DNA from: Paracoccaceae bacterium
GTDB lineage: Bacteria; Pseudomonadota; Alphaproteobacteria; Rhodobacterales; Rhodobacteraceae
Assembly: GCA_029244725.1 (NCBI GenBank)
Contig: JAQWQJ010000102.1
Location: forward strand, 62,001-126,000
DNA: 64,000 nucleotides
Direction: 5' to 3'
Each line of letters opens with the position of its first letter. Positions within the stretch are counted from its first letter, which is position 1. Under the pieces are notes generated by a model. That model saw only the letters and a list, made by a program, of their open reading frames with translations. It ran no database searches and was not told where the DNA came from. Made by a program: the position numbers and the translations under genes. Shown here piece after piece: positions 9,944 to 18,179 of this stretch.

Positions 9944-10602
9944 TCGCCAGTCGCTACCAACTGCCAATTTGGATCGCCACTATTCATAACGCGGGCAAAG
10001 GTCCAAACATCGCGCTGGCGCTTGATCGCTTTCTCGTCGCCCTCAATAATATTGCCCGTCGGGTCTTTCACTACAGACGTCAACTCACTAACGAAACGAA
10101 CGCTCAACTCACCCTCGTGAGACGTTTCGTTATATTCCGCGTCCGCTAGGGAAAGTTCGCGAATACCAATGAACTTGGCGTCGATTGTCAGGTTTTGCGC
10201 TTCGCGCATTTCCACGACTTCGTTAAAGCTTTCAAAGATTTCGTCTGAAATATACGGTTTGATGCTGTCCATCTCGCCAGCCTCAAAGCCCATTAGGATC
10301 ATTTCGTAGGCACCACGTGCGCCCTGCAAAAATCCGCCGACCTCAAACGAAGGATCTGCTTCCTTCATCTTTACCAAAGCTTCAGCTGCATCGCTGCCTT
10401 CGGGGGCGTGATCGATAATATCGCGGTCCGGTCCGCCTTCGATCACTTCAAAATCTCGTTTTACCGGCTTGCTCAGCGTCTCGGCCTTGGAGATAGGGGG
10501 TTTTTCGTGACCTTCGCGCGTACCCAATACATTTTTGAGCCGCAGGATCAAAAAGACCGCGATCGCTGCAAGAACCAGTAGCTGAATAATAGGTGTGCTC
10601 AT
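9940..10602 (-). CDS. Tim44-like domain protein with N-terminal membrane anchor
   Basis: 220 residues beginning MSTPIIQLLVLAAIAVFLIL, a single membrane segment, followed by a charged linker and a Tim44-like C-terminal domain (about residues 75-215; GGFLQGARGAYEMILMGFEA, then FVSELTSVVKD). Tim44 is the mitochondrial import motor adaptor; alphaproteobacterial relatives are inner-membrane proteins of poorly defined role. The ATG at 10602 has GAGGT upstream; the frame continues for 55 more codons upstream but these run into the divergent fxsA region. First gene of the operon with mltA and smr. Confidence 0.88.
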   Translation of the reverse strand: MSTPIIQLLVLAAIAVFLILRLKNVLGTREGHEKPPISKAETLSKPVKRDFEVIEGGPDRDIIDHAPEGSDAAEALVKMKEADPSFEVGGFLQGARGAYEMILMGFEAGEMDSIKPYISDEIFESFNEVVEMREAQNLTIDAKFIGIRELSLADAEYNETSHEGELSVRFVSELTSVVKDPTGNIIEGDEKAIKRQRDVWTFARVMNSGDPNWQLVATGE

Positions 10603-10711
10603 CTTGACCTCATTTTGGGGCAAGGCATAGTAACGCCTGCCATCTGCACCTATGTAAGCGAGCAGCAAGGTCAAGTCCACAGCGACACAGACCTGATAAA
10701 AGGAGTTCACT

Positions 10712-11212
10712 ATGTGGTTATTTTTTGCATTTGTTGCGGTTCCGATCATTGAAATCGCTCTTTTCATTCAGCTCGGTGGCGCAATCGGCGTTTGGGCGAC
10801 GCTTGGGATTGTCATCCTAACGGCGGCGCTTGGTACGATGTTGGTCCGTGAGCAAGGCCGGCAGGCGATGAACAACCTGCGATCATCGTTCTCAGAGCTG
10901 AATGATCCGTCTGAGCCGCTGGCCCATGGTGCGATGATTCTCTTGGCAGGTGCGTTGTTGCTAACCCCAGGCTTTTTCACAGATGCAGTCGGGTTCGCGC
11001 TCTTGGTGCCAAAGTTTCGAACCATCGCTTTCAACTACATTCGCAGTCGTGTGAAGGTTCAGAACTTTCAAATGGGTGGTCAACCTAGGGGGCCGCGTGG
11101 GCCACAGGAAGACATCATCGAAACCGAGTATCACGAGGTTCACGATAACGATGATGAACCGCCACATCCGAAATCGCCGACACATCAGCCTTCGGGTTGG
11201 ACCAAGCATTGA
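10712..11212 (+). CDS. FxsA family membrane protein
   Basis: 166 residues. The first 45 contain hydrophobic segments (FFAFVAVPIIEIALFIQLGG, then WATLGIVILTAALG), with another near residues 70-95, matching FxsA/YtzA proteins; E. coli FxsA affects exclusion of phage T7 by F plasmid. The C-terminal third is charged and proline-rich and probably cytoplasmic. A strong AAAGGAG lies about 9 bases before the ATG. It is divergent from the Tim44 gene with 109 bases between, and followed by secB, an arrangement common in this order. Confidence 0.9.
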   Translation: MWLFFAFVAVPIIEIALFIQLGGAIGVWATLGIVILTAALGTMLVREQGRQAMNNLRSSFSELNDPSEPLAHGAMILLAGALLLTPGFFTDAVGFALLVPKFRTIAFNYIRSRVKVQNFQMGGQPRGPRGPQEDIIETEYHEVHDNDDEPPHPKSPTHQPSGWTKH

Positions 11213-11269
11213 GGCACGCCGCACAACCTGCTAAAGGCAATGCGATCTAAAGCTTTAGGAGATTAAAAA

Positions 11270-11773
11270 ATGGCCGAAAACGGCGTAGAGGCAGGGGCGG
11301 AAGCACAAGCTGCAGTTCCCCCAAAAATGAGCGTAATGACCCAGTTCATTCGCGATCTTTCGTTTGAAAATATTCTTGCCCAAAAGGGTGTTGGCGGCGA
11401 AGTTCAGCCAGAGGTCGACATCAACGTGAACCTTGAGCCACGCAATCGTTCTGCTGAGAACCAGTATGAAGTTGCGATGAAGCTTCAAATCACCAGCAAG
11501 AATAAGGGCTCAGACGAGAAGCTTTTCATCCTTGAGCTGGATTATGCGGGCATTTTCCACATCGAAAACGTTCCTCAGGAACAGATGCACCCTTACCTAT
11601 TGATCGAATGCCCACGGATGATTTTCCCATTTGTTCGCCGCATCGTTCATGACGTAACACGTGACGGTGGCTTCCCGCCGTTGAACATGGAAACTATTGA
11701 TTTTCTTGCCCTTTATCGGACCGAACTGACAAAACGCGCGGAAGAGATGAAGGCACAGAAAGCTGACGCTTAA
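11270..11773 (+). CDS. secB: Protein-export chaperone SecB
   Basis: Tetrameric cytoplasmic chaperone that keeps precursors unfolded and hands them to SecA. 167 residues, usual length for alphaproteobacteria. Family signatures are VMTQFIRDLSFENILAQKG, FILELDYAGIF, LLIECPRMIFPFVRRIV and DGGFPPLNMETIDFLALY. AGGAG lies about 9 bases before the ATG. It is convergent with dnaQ, 47 bases apart. Confidence 0.97.
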   Translation: MAENGVEAGAEAQAAVPPKMSVMTQFIRDLSFENILAQKGVGGEVQPEVDINVNLEPRNRSAENQYEVAMKLQITSKNKGSDEKLFILELDYAGIFHIENVPQEQMHPYLLIECPRMIFPFVRRIVHDVTRDGGFPPLNMETIDFLALYRTELTKRAEEMKAQKADA

Positions 11774-11820
11774 GCACTTACTTCAGTGAGGTCTGAATTT
11801 CCGATCTCTGCTGAAAGGTC

Positions 11821-12549
11821 TTAATCGGCTAGTTTTTTCCACAATGCGCCGTCGCCCATCGCCTCAACAAAGGCTGTATGGGCGGCGGCTTCTTCATTTG
11901 TGATCCGTGATGCAAGCGGCGTGCCGCGCTTTTGTGGTCGCCACTGGTTTTCACCGTCTTCACCACCAGAGCCAACTCGTGACAACGCAAAGTCTGGCTG
12001 ACGTCCGCCAGTCAACTCAAGATACACTTCCGCCAGAATTTCCGAGTCCAATAGCGCGCCGTGTAGAGTGCGGGCCGTATTGTCGATTCCAAACCGCCGA
12101 CAAAGTGCGTCTAGGGACGCGGGCGAGCCCGGATATTTTTTGCGCGCAATCGCCAGCGTGTCCAAAGCCTGAGTCATCGGCAGTTTCGGCATTTTCAGCC
12201 AGCCAAGCTCGGCGTTGAGAAATTTCATGTCGAATGCTGCGTTGTGGATCACCAATCTGGCGTCACCGACGAAATTGACGAAATCCTGCGCAATCTGCGC
12301 AAAAACAGGTTTGTCTTTAAGGGTCACTTGCCCCGGTTCTGCCTTGCGAGGAGGCGACAGTAAGTCGGGGCCAATGCCGTGCACGCCAAATGCCTCATTA
12401 GGCATATAGCGTTCAGGGTTGATATATTGATGATAGGTTTTGCCAGTCGGAACGTGGTTAAACAGTTCTAATGCACCGATTTCAACGATCCGGTCTCCGT
12501 CATTCGGCTCAAAGCCTGTGGTTTCGGTATCGAGAACGATCTCACGCAT
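11821..12549 (-). CDS. dnaQ: DNA polymerase III epsilon subunit (3'-5' proofreading exonuclease)
   Basis: Proofreading exonuclease of the replicative polymerase. 242 residues with the DEDDh motifs EIVLDTETTGFEP (ExoI), HNAAFDMKFLNAEL (ExoII) and HGALLDSEILAEVY (ExoIII). The C-terminal tail is the polymerase-alpha-binding region. The start overlaps the end of coaE by 8 bases, so it is the last gene of the minus-strand unit maf-aroE-coaE-dnaQ that runs away from the proposed origin at 14.6-14.9 kb. Confidence 0.96.
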   Translation of the reverse strand: MREIVLDTETTGFEPNDGDRIVEIGALELFNHVPTGKTYHQYINPERYMPNEAFGVHGIGPDLLSPPRKAEPGQVTLKDKPVFAQIAQDFVNFVGDARLVIHNAAFDMKFLNAELGWLKMPKLPMTQALDTLAIARKKYPGSPASLDALCRRFGIDNTARTLHGALLDSEILAEVYLELTGGRQPDFALSRVGSGGEDGENQWRPQKRGTPLASRITNEEAAAHTAFVEAMGDGALWKKLAD

Positions 12550-13132
12550 GGTTCTTGCCCCTAATTTCGTTCAAAATCGTCTTCACTTGCTCGCCCGCGT
12601 GTTCGGGCGTGTCAGTGATGACGATAAAATCAGCTTTCGCCCTTTTTTCGGCGTCTGGCATCTGTTTGGCAAGGATCGTTTCAAATTGGCTTTCGGTCAT
12701 GGTGCCACGCTCAAGCACCCTTTGCCTTTGGGTCTTTGCATCAACCGAGACAACAATGGTGGCATCCATATTAGCGTCGGCACCCGTTTCAAACAGCAGC
12801 GGCATATCAAGCACGACAATCTGACCATCATGTGCCACCAGAAACGCAGCACGATCCGCGGCGACCAAAGGATGAACCATGCTCTCGATGCGTTCCAGGG
12901 CCGTCGGGTCTTGGCTGATAACATCTTTGAGTTTTGCACGATCAACTGCGCAATTGGTTATGGCGTTCGGAAACGCTGCCCGTATCGGATCAACAGCTGC
13001 TCCGCCCTTGGAATAAAGTCGATGAACTGATGCATCTGCATCCCAGACGGCACAGCCCGCATGTCGAAACAAAGTTGCTGTTGTCGTTTTACCCATCCCG
13101 ATGGAACCGGTCAGGCCAATCACAAACGTCAT
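12542..13132 (-). CDS. coaE: Dephospho-CoA kinase
   Basis: Final step of coenzyme A synthesis: phosphorylates the ribose 3'-OH of dephospho-CoA with ATP. 196 residues, standard length. P-loop GLTGSIGMGKTTT is at residues 6-18 and the substrate site is seen as VWDADASVHRLY. VLDMPLLFETGAD and the lid sequence QRQRVLERGTMTE are also present. It overlaps aroE by 4 bases upstream and dnaQ by 8 bases downstream. Confidence 0.96.
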   Translation of the reverse strand: MTFVIGLTGSIGMGKTTTATLFRHAGCAVWDADASVHRLYSKGGAAVDPIRAAFPNAITNCAVDRAKLKDVISQDPTALERIESMVHPLVAADRAAFLVAHDGQIVVLDMPLLFETGADANMDATIVVSVDAKTQRQRVLERGTMTESQFETILAKQMPDAEKRAKADFIVITDTPEHAGEQVKTILNEIRGKNHA

Positions 13133-13962
13133 CTCAAAATTGCGGCGCGGGTTTTTTCATTCACCTCAGGACGCGTGCCAAACCAGCGATCAAAGCCGGG
13201 AACTGCTTGATGCAGCAGCATTCCCAAACCATCAACTGTCCGACAGCCAATCTCGGCGGCTTCTTGCAACAGTTTCGTTTGAAGTGGCGAATAGACAATG
13301 TCTGTCACGACGGCTTTGGGGCTTAGGTTATCAAGCGGAACGCGGAATTCCTGTTTTCCAACCATGCCAAGTGACGTTGTGTTCACGACGGTCGCGGCGT
13401 CTTCTAGCATGTTGCCAGAGTTCACCCAGTCAACGACCGTTATCTTTGCACCAAAATCTGACTTAAGGTTTTCGGCCCGAATGCGTGTTCGGTTCGAGAT
13501 AAATATCTCGGGCACGCCTTCTTCGAGTAATGCGATGATGATGGCGCGTGATGCGCCGCCAGCGCCAAGAACTGCTGTTGGTCCCGCACCGGGTTCCCAG
13601 TCGGGGGCGCCGTGCTTCAAGTTTTCGATAAATCCGTAGCCGTCCGTGTTGTCGGCGTAAATTCGTCCGTCTTCGCCAAAGCTCAGCGTGTTTGCTGCGC
13701 CAACCAGTGTTGCGCGATCTGAAACGTTGTCAGCAATACCAAGCGCGTGTTCCTTAAAGGGCAGGGTGACATTGCAGCCCACAAACCCCATTTTGGGCAT
13801 CGTGCGCAGAACTTCTTCGAGGTCCTGATCAACCACATCAATCGGAATATAGTGGCCACGAACGCCAAGCTCGCGAAACCAATGCCGAAACAGGGCAGGG
13901 GATTTGCTTTGGGCAATCGGGTGGCCAATCACACCCGCGAGGGGAATTCTAACGTCGCTCAT
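13129..13962 (-). CDS. aroE: Shikimate dehydrogenase (NADP+)
   Basis: Reduces 3-dehydroshikimate to shikimate in aromatic amino acid synthesis. 277 residues. The substrate-binding SKSPALFRHWF is near residue 18 and the catalytic lysine is in NVTLPFKEHAL. The dinucleotide-binding loop AVLGAGGASRAI is near residue 130, and the C-terminal DGLGMLLHQAVPGF motif is present. Both ends overlap neighbours by 4 bases (maf upstream, coaE downstream), indicating a coupled operon. Confidence 0.96.
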   Translation of the reverse strand: MSDVRIPLAGVIGHPIAQSKSPALFRHWFRELGVRGHYIPIDVVDQDLEEVLRTMPKMGFVGCNVTLPFKEHALGIADNVSDRATLVGAANTLSFGEDGRIYADNTDGYGFIENLKHGAPDWEPGAGPTAVLGAGGASRAIIIALLEEGVPEIFISNRTRIRAENLKSDFGAKITVVDWVNSGNMLEDAATVVNTTSLGMVGKQEFRVPLDNLSPKAVVTDIVYSPLQTKLLQEAAEIGCRTVDGLGMLLHQAVPGFDRWFGTRPEVNEKTRAAILR

Positions 13963-14558
13963 GCCGGTAATGTTCCACGTATCGTCAAATAGGAAAGTAA
14001 TTCTAAAAGCGGTATGCCAAGGATTGTAAAGTAATCTCCATCAATGCGCGAGAACAGTCTGACACCTTCTTCTTCCAGTTTATAGCCCCCAACCGAATAT
14101 CGAATGCTTTCCCAATTACGCTCTACGTATTCGTCTAGGTAGGCGTCCGAAAAATCGCGCATCATTAACCTGGCAACACCCACATGCCGCCATTTTGGTT
14201 CGCCGTTTTCATAAATCACTGCAGCCGATAGAAGTTGATGCTTTTCGTTGCGTAGCCTGCAAAGTTGGTCCCGCGCGTCTGCAGGTGTTTTTGGCTTTGA
14301 GAGAATTTCTTGTCCAAGTGCCAACACCTGATCGCATCCGATGACCAATGCTTCAGGGTTTTTTGAACTAACTTTACGCGCCTTACCCTCGGCAAGTGCA
14401 TCTGCGATATCCCGAGGCGTTGCACCGTCGGCAATAAGCGACGCTTTGATCATCTCTTCATCGATCCGCGCGATCTGAACCGAGACATCAATGCCAGCGT
14501 TCTTGAGCAGGGTATGCCGAATTTCTGAACCAGAGGCCAAAATGAGGGGGGCCGACAT
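13959..14558 (-). CDS. maf: Maf family nucleotide pyrophosphatase
   Basis: Maf-type house-cleaning pyrophosphatase acting on non-canonical or methylated nucleoside triphosphates. 199 residues beginning MSAPLILASGSEIRHTLLKN, the family's opening motif; EALVIGCDQVLALG and the C-terminal GGYKLEEEGVRLFSRIDGDY are also present. The ATG at 14558 has GGAG nine bases upstream, so the ten-codon upstream extension is rejected. The start codon overlaps a perfect DnaA box (14558-14566). Maf is the first gene on the left side of oriC here, as in Caulobacter where it lies close to the origin. Confidence 0.93.
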   Translation of the reverse strand: MSAPLILASGSEIRHTLLKNAGIDVSVQIARIDEEMIKASLIADGATPRDIADALAEGKARKVSSKNPEALVIGCDQVLALGQEILSKPKTPADARDQLCRLRNEKHQLLSAAVIYENGEPKWRHVGVARLMMRDFSDAYLDEYVERNWESIRYSVGGYKLEEEGVRLFSRIDGDYFTILGIPLLELLSYLTIRGTLPA

Positions 14559-14566
14559 GTGGATAA
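14558..14566 (-). promoter_or_regulatory. DnaA box, perfect consensus
   Basis: TTATCCACA on the minus strand, identical to the high-affinity DnaA box. It shares its last base with the maf start codon and lies in the space between the maf ribosome site (GGAG) and ATG, so DnaA binding could also affect maf expression. Confidence 0.75.
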
Positions 14567-14748
14567 CTCCGTGGGTATGTGACTGCATGAATGCGTTACA
14601 GAGTTATGAAGAAATTGAACAACTTTCACCAGCGCATGGTGATTGTGGGTAGAACGGCCAATCTCGGTGAATTTCTGGGAAATTGTACATTGTGGAATGG
14701 GATAGTTTTTTGCTGTGCACAACGGTGAATATGCGCCTGTTTGTTTAG

Positions 14749-14757
14749 TTATCAACA
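14749..14757 (+). promoter_or_regulatory. DnaA box-like site (one mismatch)
   Basis: TTATCAACA, one change from TTATCCACA, just left of the most AT-rich part of the intergenic region. A further weak site, TTGTGCACA on the minus strand, is at 14714-14722. Confidence 0.5.
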
Positions 14758-14814
14758 GGTCACACATATTTGTAATTCATTGATATTAAACGAAAATAGT
14801 TAAATTCCCATAAT

Positions 14815-14823
14815 TTATGCACA
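14815..14823 (+). promoter_or_regulatory. DnaA box, TTATGCACA
   Basis: Perfect match to TTATNCACA at the right border of the 77% A+T block 14761-14820, the position expected for a DnaA box next to an unwinding element. Confidence 0.65.
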
Positions 14824-14858
14824 AAACCATCCCAAGAAGATACCCGCTTGGATCAAAC

Positions 14859-14881
14859 AGTGGATAAGTCAATAATCCACA
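14859..14881. promoter_or_regulatory. Pair of inward-facing DnaA box-like sites
   Basis: TTATCCACT on the minus strand (14859-14867) and TAATCCACA on the plus strand (14873-14881), each one mismatch from the consensus, separated by 5 bases. They lie about 20 bases before the second AT-rich block (14901-14940). Confidence 0.55.
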
Positions 14882-14963
14882 GGATTGGGGTGTCCCTACA
14901 TAATCATCATCTTTTCTTTTCTTTCTTTATTATTATTAAGTGAAGCCATGAGGAGTGCGTACC

Positions 14964-15419
14964 TTGATCAGTGATTTCCTTTCCGTGACCTATCCGTGGG
15001 TCAAAGCTATTCATATCATGGCCGTAATCAGTTGGATGGCCGGTTTGTTCTATTTGCCCAGATTGTTTGTCTATCACGCAGAACGTGTCGTAACGGGCAG
15101 TGAGACTGATGGTCTTTTTCAGGTCATGGAAATGAAACTTCTACGGTTTATCATGAACAATGCGATGATCGCTGCCTGGATCGCGGGTCTAATAATGGCT
15201 CTAACCCCTGGTGTGATCGATTGGAGCACCGTGTGGCCCTATGCAAAGGGTTTGGCGGTTATTGGGATGACTTGGTTCCATATGTGGCTTGCAGCCCGCC
15301 GTAAGGACTTTGAGCGTGGCGAGAACATGCTTGAGGGGCGACGTTATCGTTTGATGAACGAGGTCCCGACGGTTTTGATGTTGATCATCGTTGTCTCAGT
15401 TGTCGTGAAACCTTTCTGA
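14964..15419 (+). CDS. hemJ: Protoporphyrinogen oxidase HemJ
   Basis: Membrane enzyme that oxidises protoporphyrinogen IX to protoporphyrin IX in heme synthesis; the HemJ type is used by most alphaproteobacteria. 151 residues with four hydrophobic segments. Family signatures are KAIHIMAVISWMAGLFYLPR (the histidine is a heme-ligand candidate), VMEMKLLRFIM and a final NEVPTVLMLIIVVSVVVKPF. The TTG at 14964 is chosen because AGGAG (14951-14955) lies 8 bases before it; the GTG at 14955 overlaps that site. First gene to the right of oriC. A tiny overlapping ATG frame (14948-14974) seems incidental. Confidence 0.9.
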   Translation: MISDFLSVTYPWVKAIHIMAVISWMAGLFYLPRLFVYHAERVVTGSETDGLFQVMEMKLLRFIMNNAMIAAWIAGLIMALTPGVIDWSTVWPYAKGLAVIGMTWFHMWLAARRKDFERGENMLEGRRYRLMNEVPTVLMLIIVVSVVVKPF

Positions 15420-15567
15420 AGGTCCGACCTTCGCGCCTTAGAAACTTGACTCATCTCTGTGTGGCGTCTAAATCCAGCCCAAACCACACCCGTCCGGGCT
15501 GTGGGCCTCCGAATTTAAAATTTATCTGTCTAAAGCTGCCGTTCCGGTCGCTTGTAGGAGTCTTTAC

Positions 15568-16836
15568 ATGACTGACCGTCTAAACCTTGCTGATCTTAAA
15601 GCTAAGAGCCCCAAAGACCTTGCGGCTATGGCCGAAGAGCTTGAGATCGAAAATGCCACCACGATGCGCAAGGGCGAGATCATGTTCCAGATCCTCCGCG
15701 AGCGCGCGGATGAGGGCTGGGAGGTTTCAGGCGACGGTGTACTAGAAGTCCTTCAGGATGGTTTTGGATTTCTTCGGTCACCCGAGGCAAACTATCTGCC
15801 GGGTCCTGATGACATCTATGTGTCACCTGACATGATTAAGAAATTTTCACTTCGCACCGGCGACACCATCGACGGCGAGATTAAAGCCCCGGATGGAGAA
15901 GAGCGTTATTTTGCTTTGACCAACGTTTCGAAGATCAACTTTGAAGATCCCGAGAAGGCTAAGCATAAAATTAACTTTGATAACCTGACGCCGCTTTATC
16001 CAGACGAGCGCCTAACAATGGAAACAAGCGATCCCGCCACAAAGGATCGCACGGCGCGTATCATTGATCTGGTCGCCCCGATTGGTAAAGGCCAACGCTC
16101 TTTGATCGTTGCGCCCCCGCGGACTGGTAAAACGGTCATCATCCAAAACATCGCGAACTCGATCGAAAAGAACCATCCAGAGTGTTATTTGATCGTGCTT
16201 CTGATCGACGAACGTCCAGAAGAAGTGACTGACATGCAGCGCTCGGTTAAGGGCGAAGTCGTTTCTTCGACCTTTGATGAACCCGCTACGCGTCACGTTG
16301 CCGTTGCTGAAATGGTCATCGAAAAGGCCAAGCGTTTGGTCGAGCATAAGCGAGATGTTGTTATCCTTCTCGACTCGATCACAAGACTTGGTAGGGCGTT
16401 TAACACCGTTGTGCCTTCGTCTGGTAAAGTTCTGACCGGTGGTGTCGATGCCAACGCATTGCAACGCCCCAAGCGCTTCTTCGGTGCTGCACGTAACATC
16501 GAAGAGGGCGGATCGCTGACGATTATCTCGACTGCGCTGATTGATACCGGTAGCCGGATGGACGAAGTTATCTTTGAAGAATTCAAAGGTACTGGTAACT
16601 CAGAAATTGTGTTGGATCGTAAGATTGCTGACAAACGCGTCTTCCCAGCCATCGACATTCTGAAATCGGGAACGCGTAAAGAAGAACTACTGGTTGATAA
16701 GATTGATCTCCAGAAAACCTTTGTTTTGCGCCGCATTCTGAACCCAATGGGCACCACGGATGCGATAGAATTCCTAATTTCGAAACTCAAACAGACAAAG
16801 AACAACACTGAGTTCTTCGATTCAATGAACACCTGA
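15568..16836 (+). CDS. rho: Transcription termination factor Rho
   Basis: Hexameric RNA helicase that ends transcription at untranslated C-rich RNA. 422 residues, standard. The N-terminal helix bundle starts [20 protein letters not shown]; the cold-shock-like RNA-binding fold includes [14 protein letters not shown]. Walker A is seen as [12 protein letters not shown] near residue 187 and Walker B as [15 protein letters not shown]. The Q-loop, [16 protein letters not shown], and the R-loop region follow. The 148-base leader contains a TTGACT (15446) 17 bases before TAAATC as a weak promoter candidate, and an imperfect hairpin CAGCCC/GGGCTG (15475-15501). Rho is often autoregulated through its leader in other bacteria, but nothing here proves it. 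Confidence 0.98.
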   Translation: MTDRLNLADLKAKSPKDLAAMAEELEIENATTMRKGEIMFQILRERADEGWEVSGDGVLEVLQDGFGFLRSPEANYLPGPDDIYVSPDMIKKFSLRTGDTIDGEIKAPDGEERYFALTNVSKINFEDPEKAKHKINFDNLTPLYPDERLTMETSDPATKDRTARIIDLVAPIGKGQRSLIVAPPRTGKTVIIQNIANSIEKNHPECYLIVLLIDERPEEVTDMQRSVKGEVVSSTFDEPATRHVAVAEMVIEKAKRLVEHKRDVVILLDSITRLGRAFNTVVPSSGKVLTGGVDANALQRPKRFFGAARNIEEGGSLTIISTALIDTGSRMDEVIFEEFKGTGNSEIVLDRKIADKRVFPAIDILKSGTRKEELLVDKIDLQKTFVLRRILNPMGTTDAIEFLISKLKQTKNNTEFFDSMNT

Positions 16837-16875
16837 TCTAAAGATCGGGGGCCGAACGGAAAGGCCCGTTGAGAA

Positions 16876-18159
16876 ATGGACACGATATTTGCACTCGCCA
16901 CGGCACAGGGTAAGGCTGGCGTCGCTGTGGTTCGGGTTTCCGGACCGCTGGCTTTCGCTGCTTGCACCCGTTTGGCTGCCAGTGCGCCGAAACCACGCAT
17001 TTCGTCTCTACGTCGGCTTAAAGGCGCTGACGGGGCCTTGCTGGACGAGGCTTTGGTTCTGGCGTTTGAGGCCGGCCACAGCTTCACAGGCGAAGATGTC
17101 GTAGAGTTTCAATTGCACGGCTCTGTTGCCGTAGTTCGCGCAGTTTTGGCAGAGTTGGGGTCGATTAACGGTTTACGCTTGGCTGATCCAGGCGAGTTCA
17201 CACGCCGCGCGCTTGAGAATGACCGTTTGGATATTGCTCAGATCGAAGGGCTTTCTGATCTGATCGAGGCGGAAAGCGAAGCGCAACGCCAACAAGCGCT
17301 TCGTGTTTTTGAAGGCAAGTTGGGCGAAAAAGCCGAAGTGTGGCGCCGCGATTTGATCCGCGCTGCCGCTTTGATTGAAGCCACAATTGATTTCGCTGAC
17401 GAAGAAGTGCCTGAAAACGTGATGCCTGAGGTTTCTGACCTGCTATCAAAAGTCGAAACATCGCTTCAGGAAGAGGCTGACGGCGCGATCATTGCAGAGC
17501 GCATCCGAGAGGGCTTTGAAATCGCCATAATCGGCGCGCCGAACGCCGGAAAATCCACTCTTCTCAATAGGTTAGCTGGTCGAGAGGCCGCAATTACCTC
17601 AGAATATGCAGGCACGACGCGCGATATCATTGAGGTTCGGATGGACCTTGGAGGTTTGCCTGTTACGATGCTTGATACCGCAGGACTCCGCGATACATTG
17701 GACCCTGTTGAGGGTATCGGCATAAACCGGGCGATTGACCGTTCGACAAAGGCCGACTTGCGCGTTTTTCTTATGTCGGACGACCCTCTGCCTATCGAAC
17801 CAAAGGGTGAAGACATTGTTCTGCGCGGCAAGTCCGATGTAACCAGCGGCGATCTTCCGGGAATTTCCGGCGTTACGGGCGAGGGTGTGGATGCCTTGGT
17901 TAACGCGATTGCGTCTATCCTTTCCGAGCGGGCAAGTGGTGTGAAAACAGCGATCCGCGAACGGCACAGGATCGCGATTGAGCAAGGAATTAGTGGAATT
18001 AGGGCGGCCAATGGATCGCTTAATGCTGGTTCAGAATATTCAGACCTGGCGGCAGAAGATATCCGAACGGTTGCAAGATCACTTGATTCATTGGTCGGAC
18101 GCGTAGATGTAGAACATCTATTGGACGAAATTTTCTCGAGCTTCTGCCTCGGAAAGTAG
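16876..18159 (+). CDS. mnmE: tRNA uridine-5-carboxymethylaminomethyl synthesis GTPase MnmE
   Basis: GTPase that with MnmG modifies the wobble uridine (cmnm5U34) of several tRNAs. 427 residues. The N-terminal folate-binding domain starts [20 protein letters not shown] and contains [16 protein letters not shown]. The G domain has GAPNAGKST near residue 220 (G1) and DTAGLRDT (G3). The C-terminus is CLGK, the family's catalytic C-[IL]-G-K tail. It lies 39 bases after rho and 12 bases before the mnmG start used here. Confidence 0.97.
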   Translation: MDTIFALATAQGKAGVAVVRVSGPLAFAACTRLAASAPKPRISSLRRLKGADGALLDEALVLAFEAGHSFTGEDVVEFQLHGSVAVVRAVLAELGSINGLRLADPGEFTRRALENDRLDIAQIEGLSDLIEAESEAQRQQALRVFEGKLGEKAEVWRRDLIRAAALIEATIDFADEEVPENVMPEVSDLLSKVETSLQEEADGAIIAERIREGFEIAIIGAPNAGKSTLLNRLAGREAAITSEYAGTTRDIIEVRMDLGGLPVTMLDTAGLRDTLDPVEGIGINRAIDRSTKADLRVFLMSDDPLPIEPKGEDIVLRGKSDVTSGDLPGISGVTGEGVDALVNAIASILSERASGVKTAIRERHRIAIEQGISGIRAANGSLNAGSEYSDLAAEDIRTVARSLDSLVGRVDVEHLLDEIFSSFCLGK

Positions 18160-18163
18160 GGAG

Positions 18164-18179
18164 TGTTTCACGTGAAACA
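18164..18179. promoter_or_regulatory. parS: parS centromere site 1 (inside the mnmG start)
   Basis: TGTTTCACGTGAAACA, a perfect 16-bp palindrome identical to the bacterial chromosomal parS consensus bound by ParB. It spans the mnmG initiation region, so its bases also serve as translation start or first codons. It lies about 3.4 kb from the proposed origin and 2.5 kb before parAB. Confidence 0.93.

Larger units (their letters stand above)
14555..14950. other. oriC: Putative chromosomal replication origin (oriC)
   Basis: About 400 non-coding bases between divergent maf and hemJ. Two perfect DnaA boxes (TTATNCACA) lie at 14558-14566 (minus strand) and 14815-14823. One-mismatch boxes lie at 14714-14722 (minus), 14749-14757, 14859-14867 (minus) and 14873-14881. 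Two AT-rich stretches could melt: 14761-14820 has only 14 G/C of 60, and 14901-14940 has 7 of 40 and ends in ATTATTATTAAG. Flanking genes match the Caulobacter origin neighbourhood (maf-aroE-coaE-dnaQ on one side, rho-mnmE-mnmG-rsmG-parAB on the other) and point outward on both sides. No function was tested; GC-skew inversion here would be the simplest support. Confidence 0.82.

Noticed and set aside
14786-14803. TTAA pair inside the origin as a CtrA box
   Set aside because: The two TTAA elements are separated by 10 bases rather than 7.
15475-15501. rho leader hairpin as an attenuator
   Set aside because: Only a 6-bp stem with a 15-base loop and no T-run; too weak to list as a terminator.
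16293-17087. 264-residue minus-strand frame across rho and mnmE
   Set aside because: Mirror of two firmly identified genes; low-complexity serine/arginine composition typical of antisense frames.
17466-18011. 181-residue minus-strand frame in mnmE
   Set aside because: Shadow frame of the MnmE G domain, no motif of its own.
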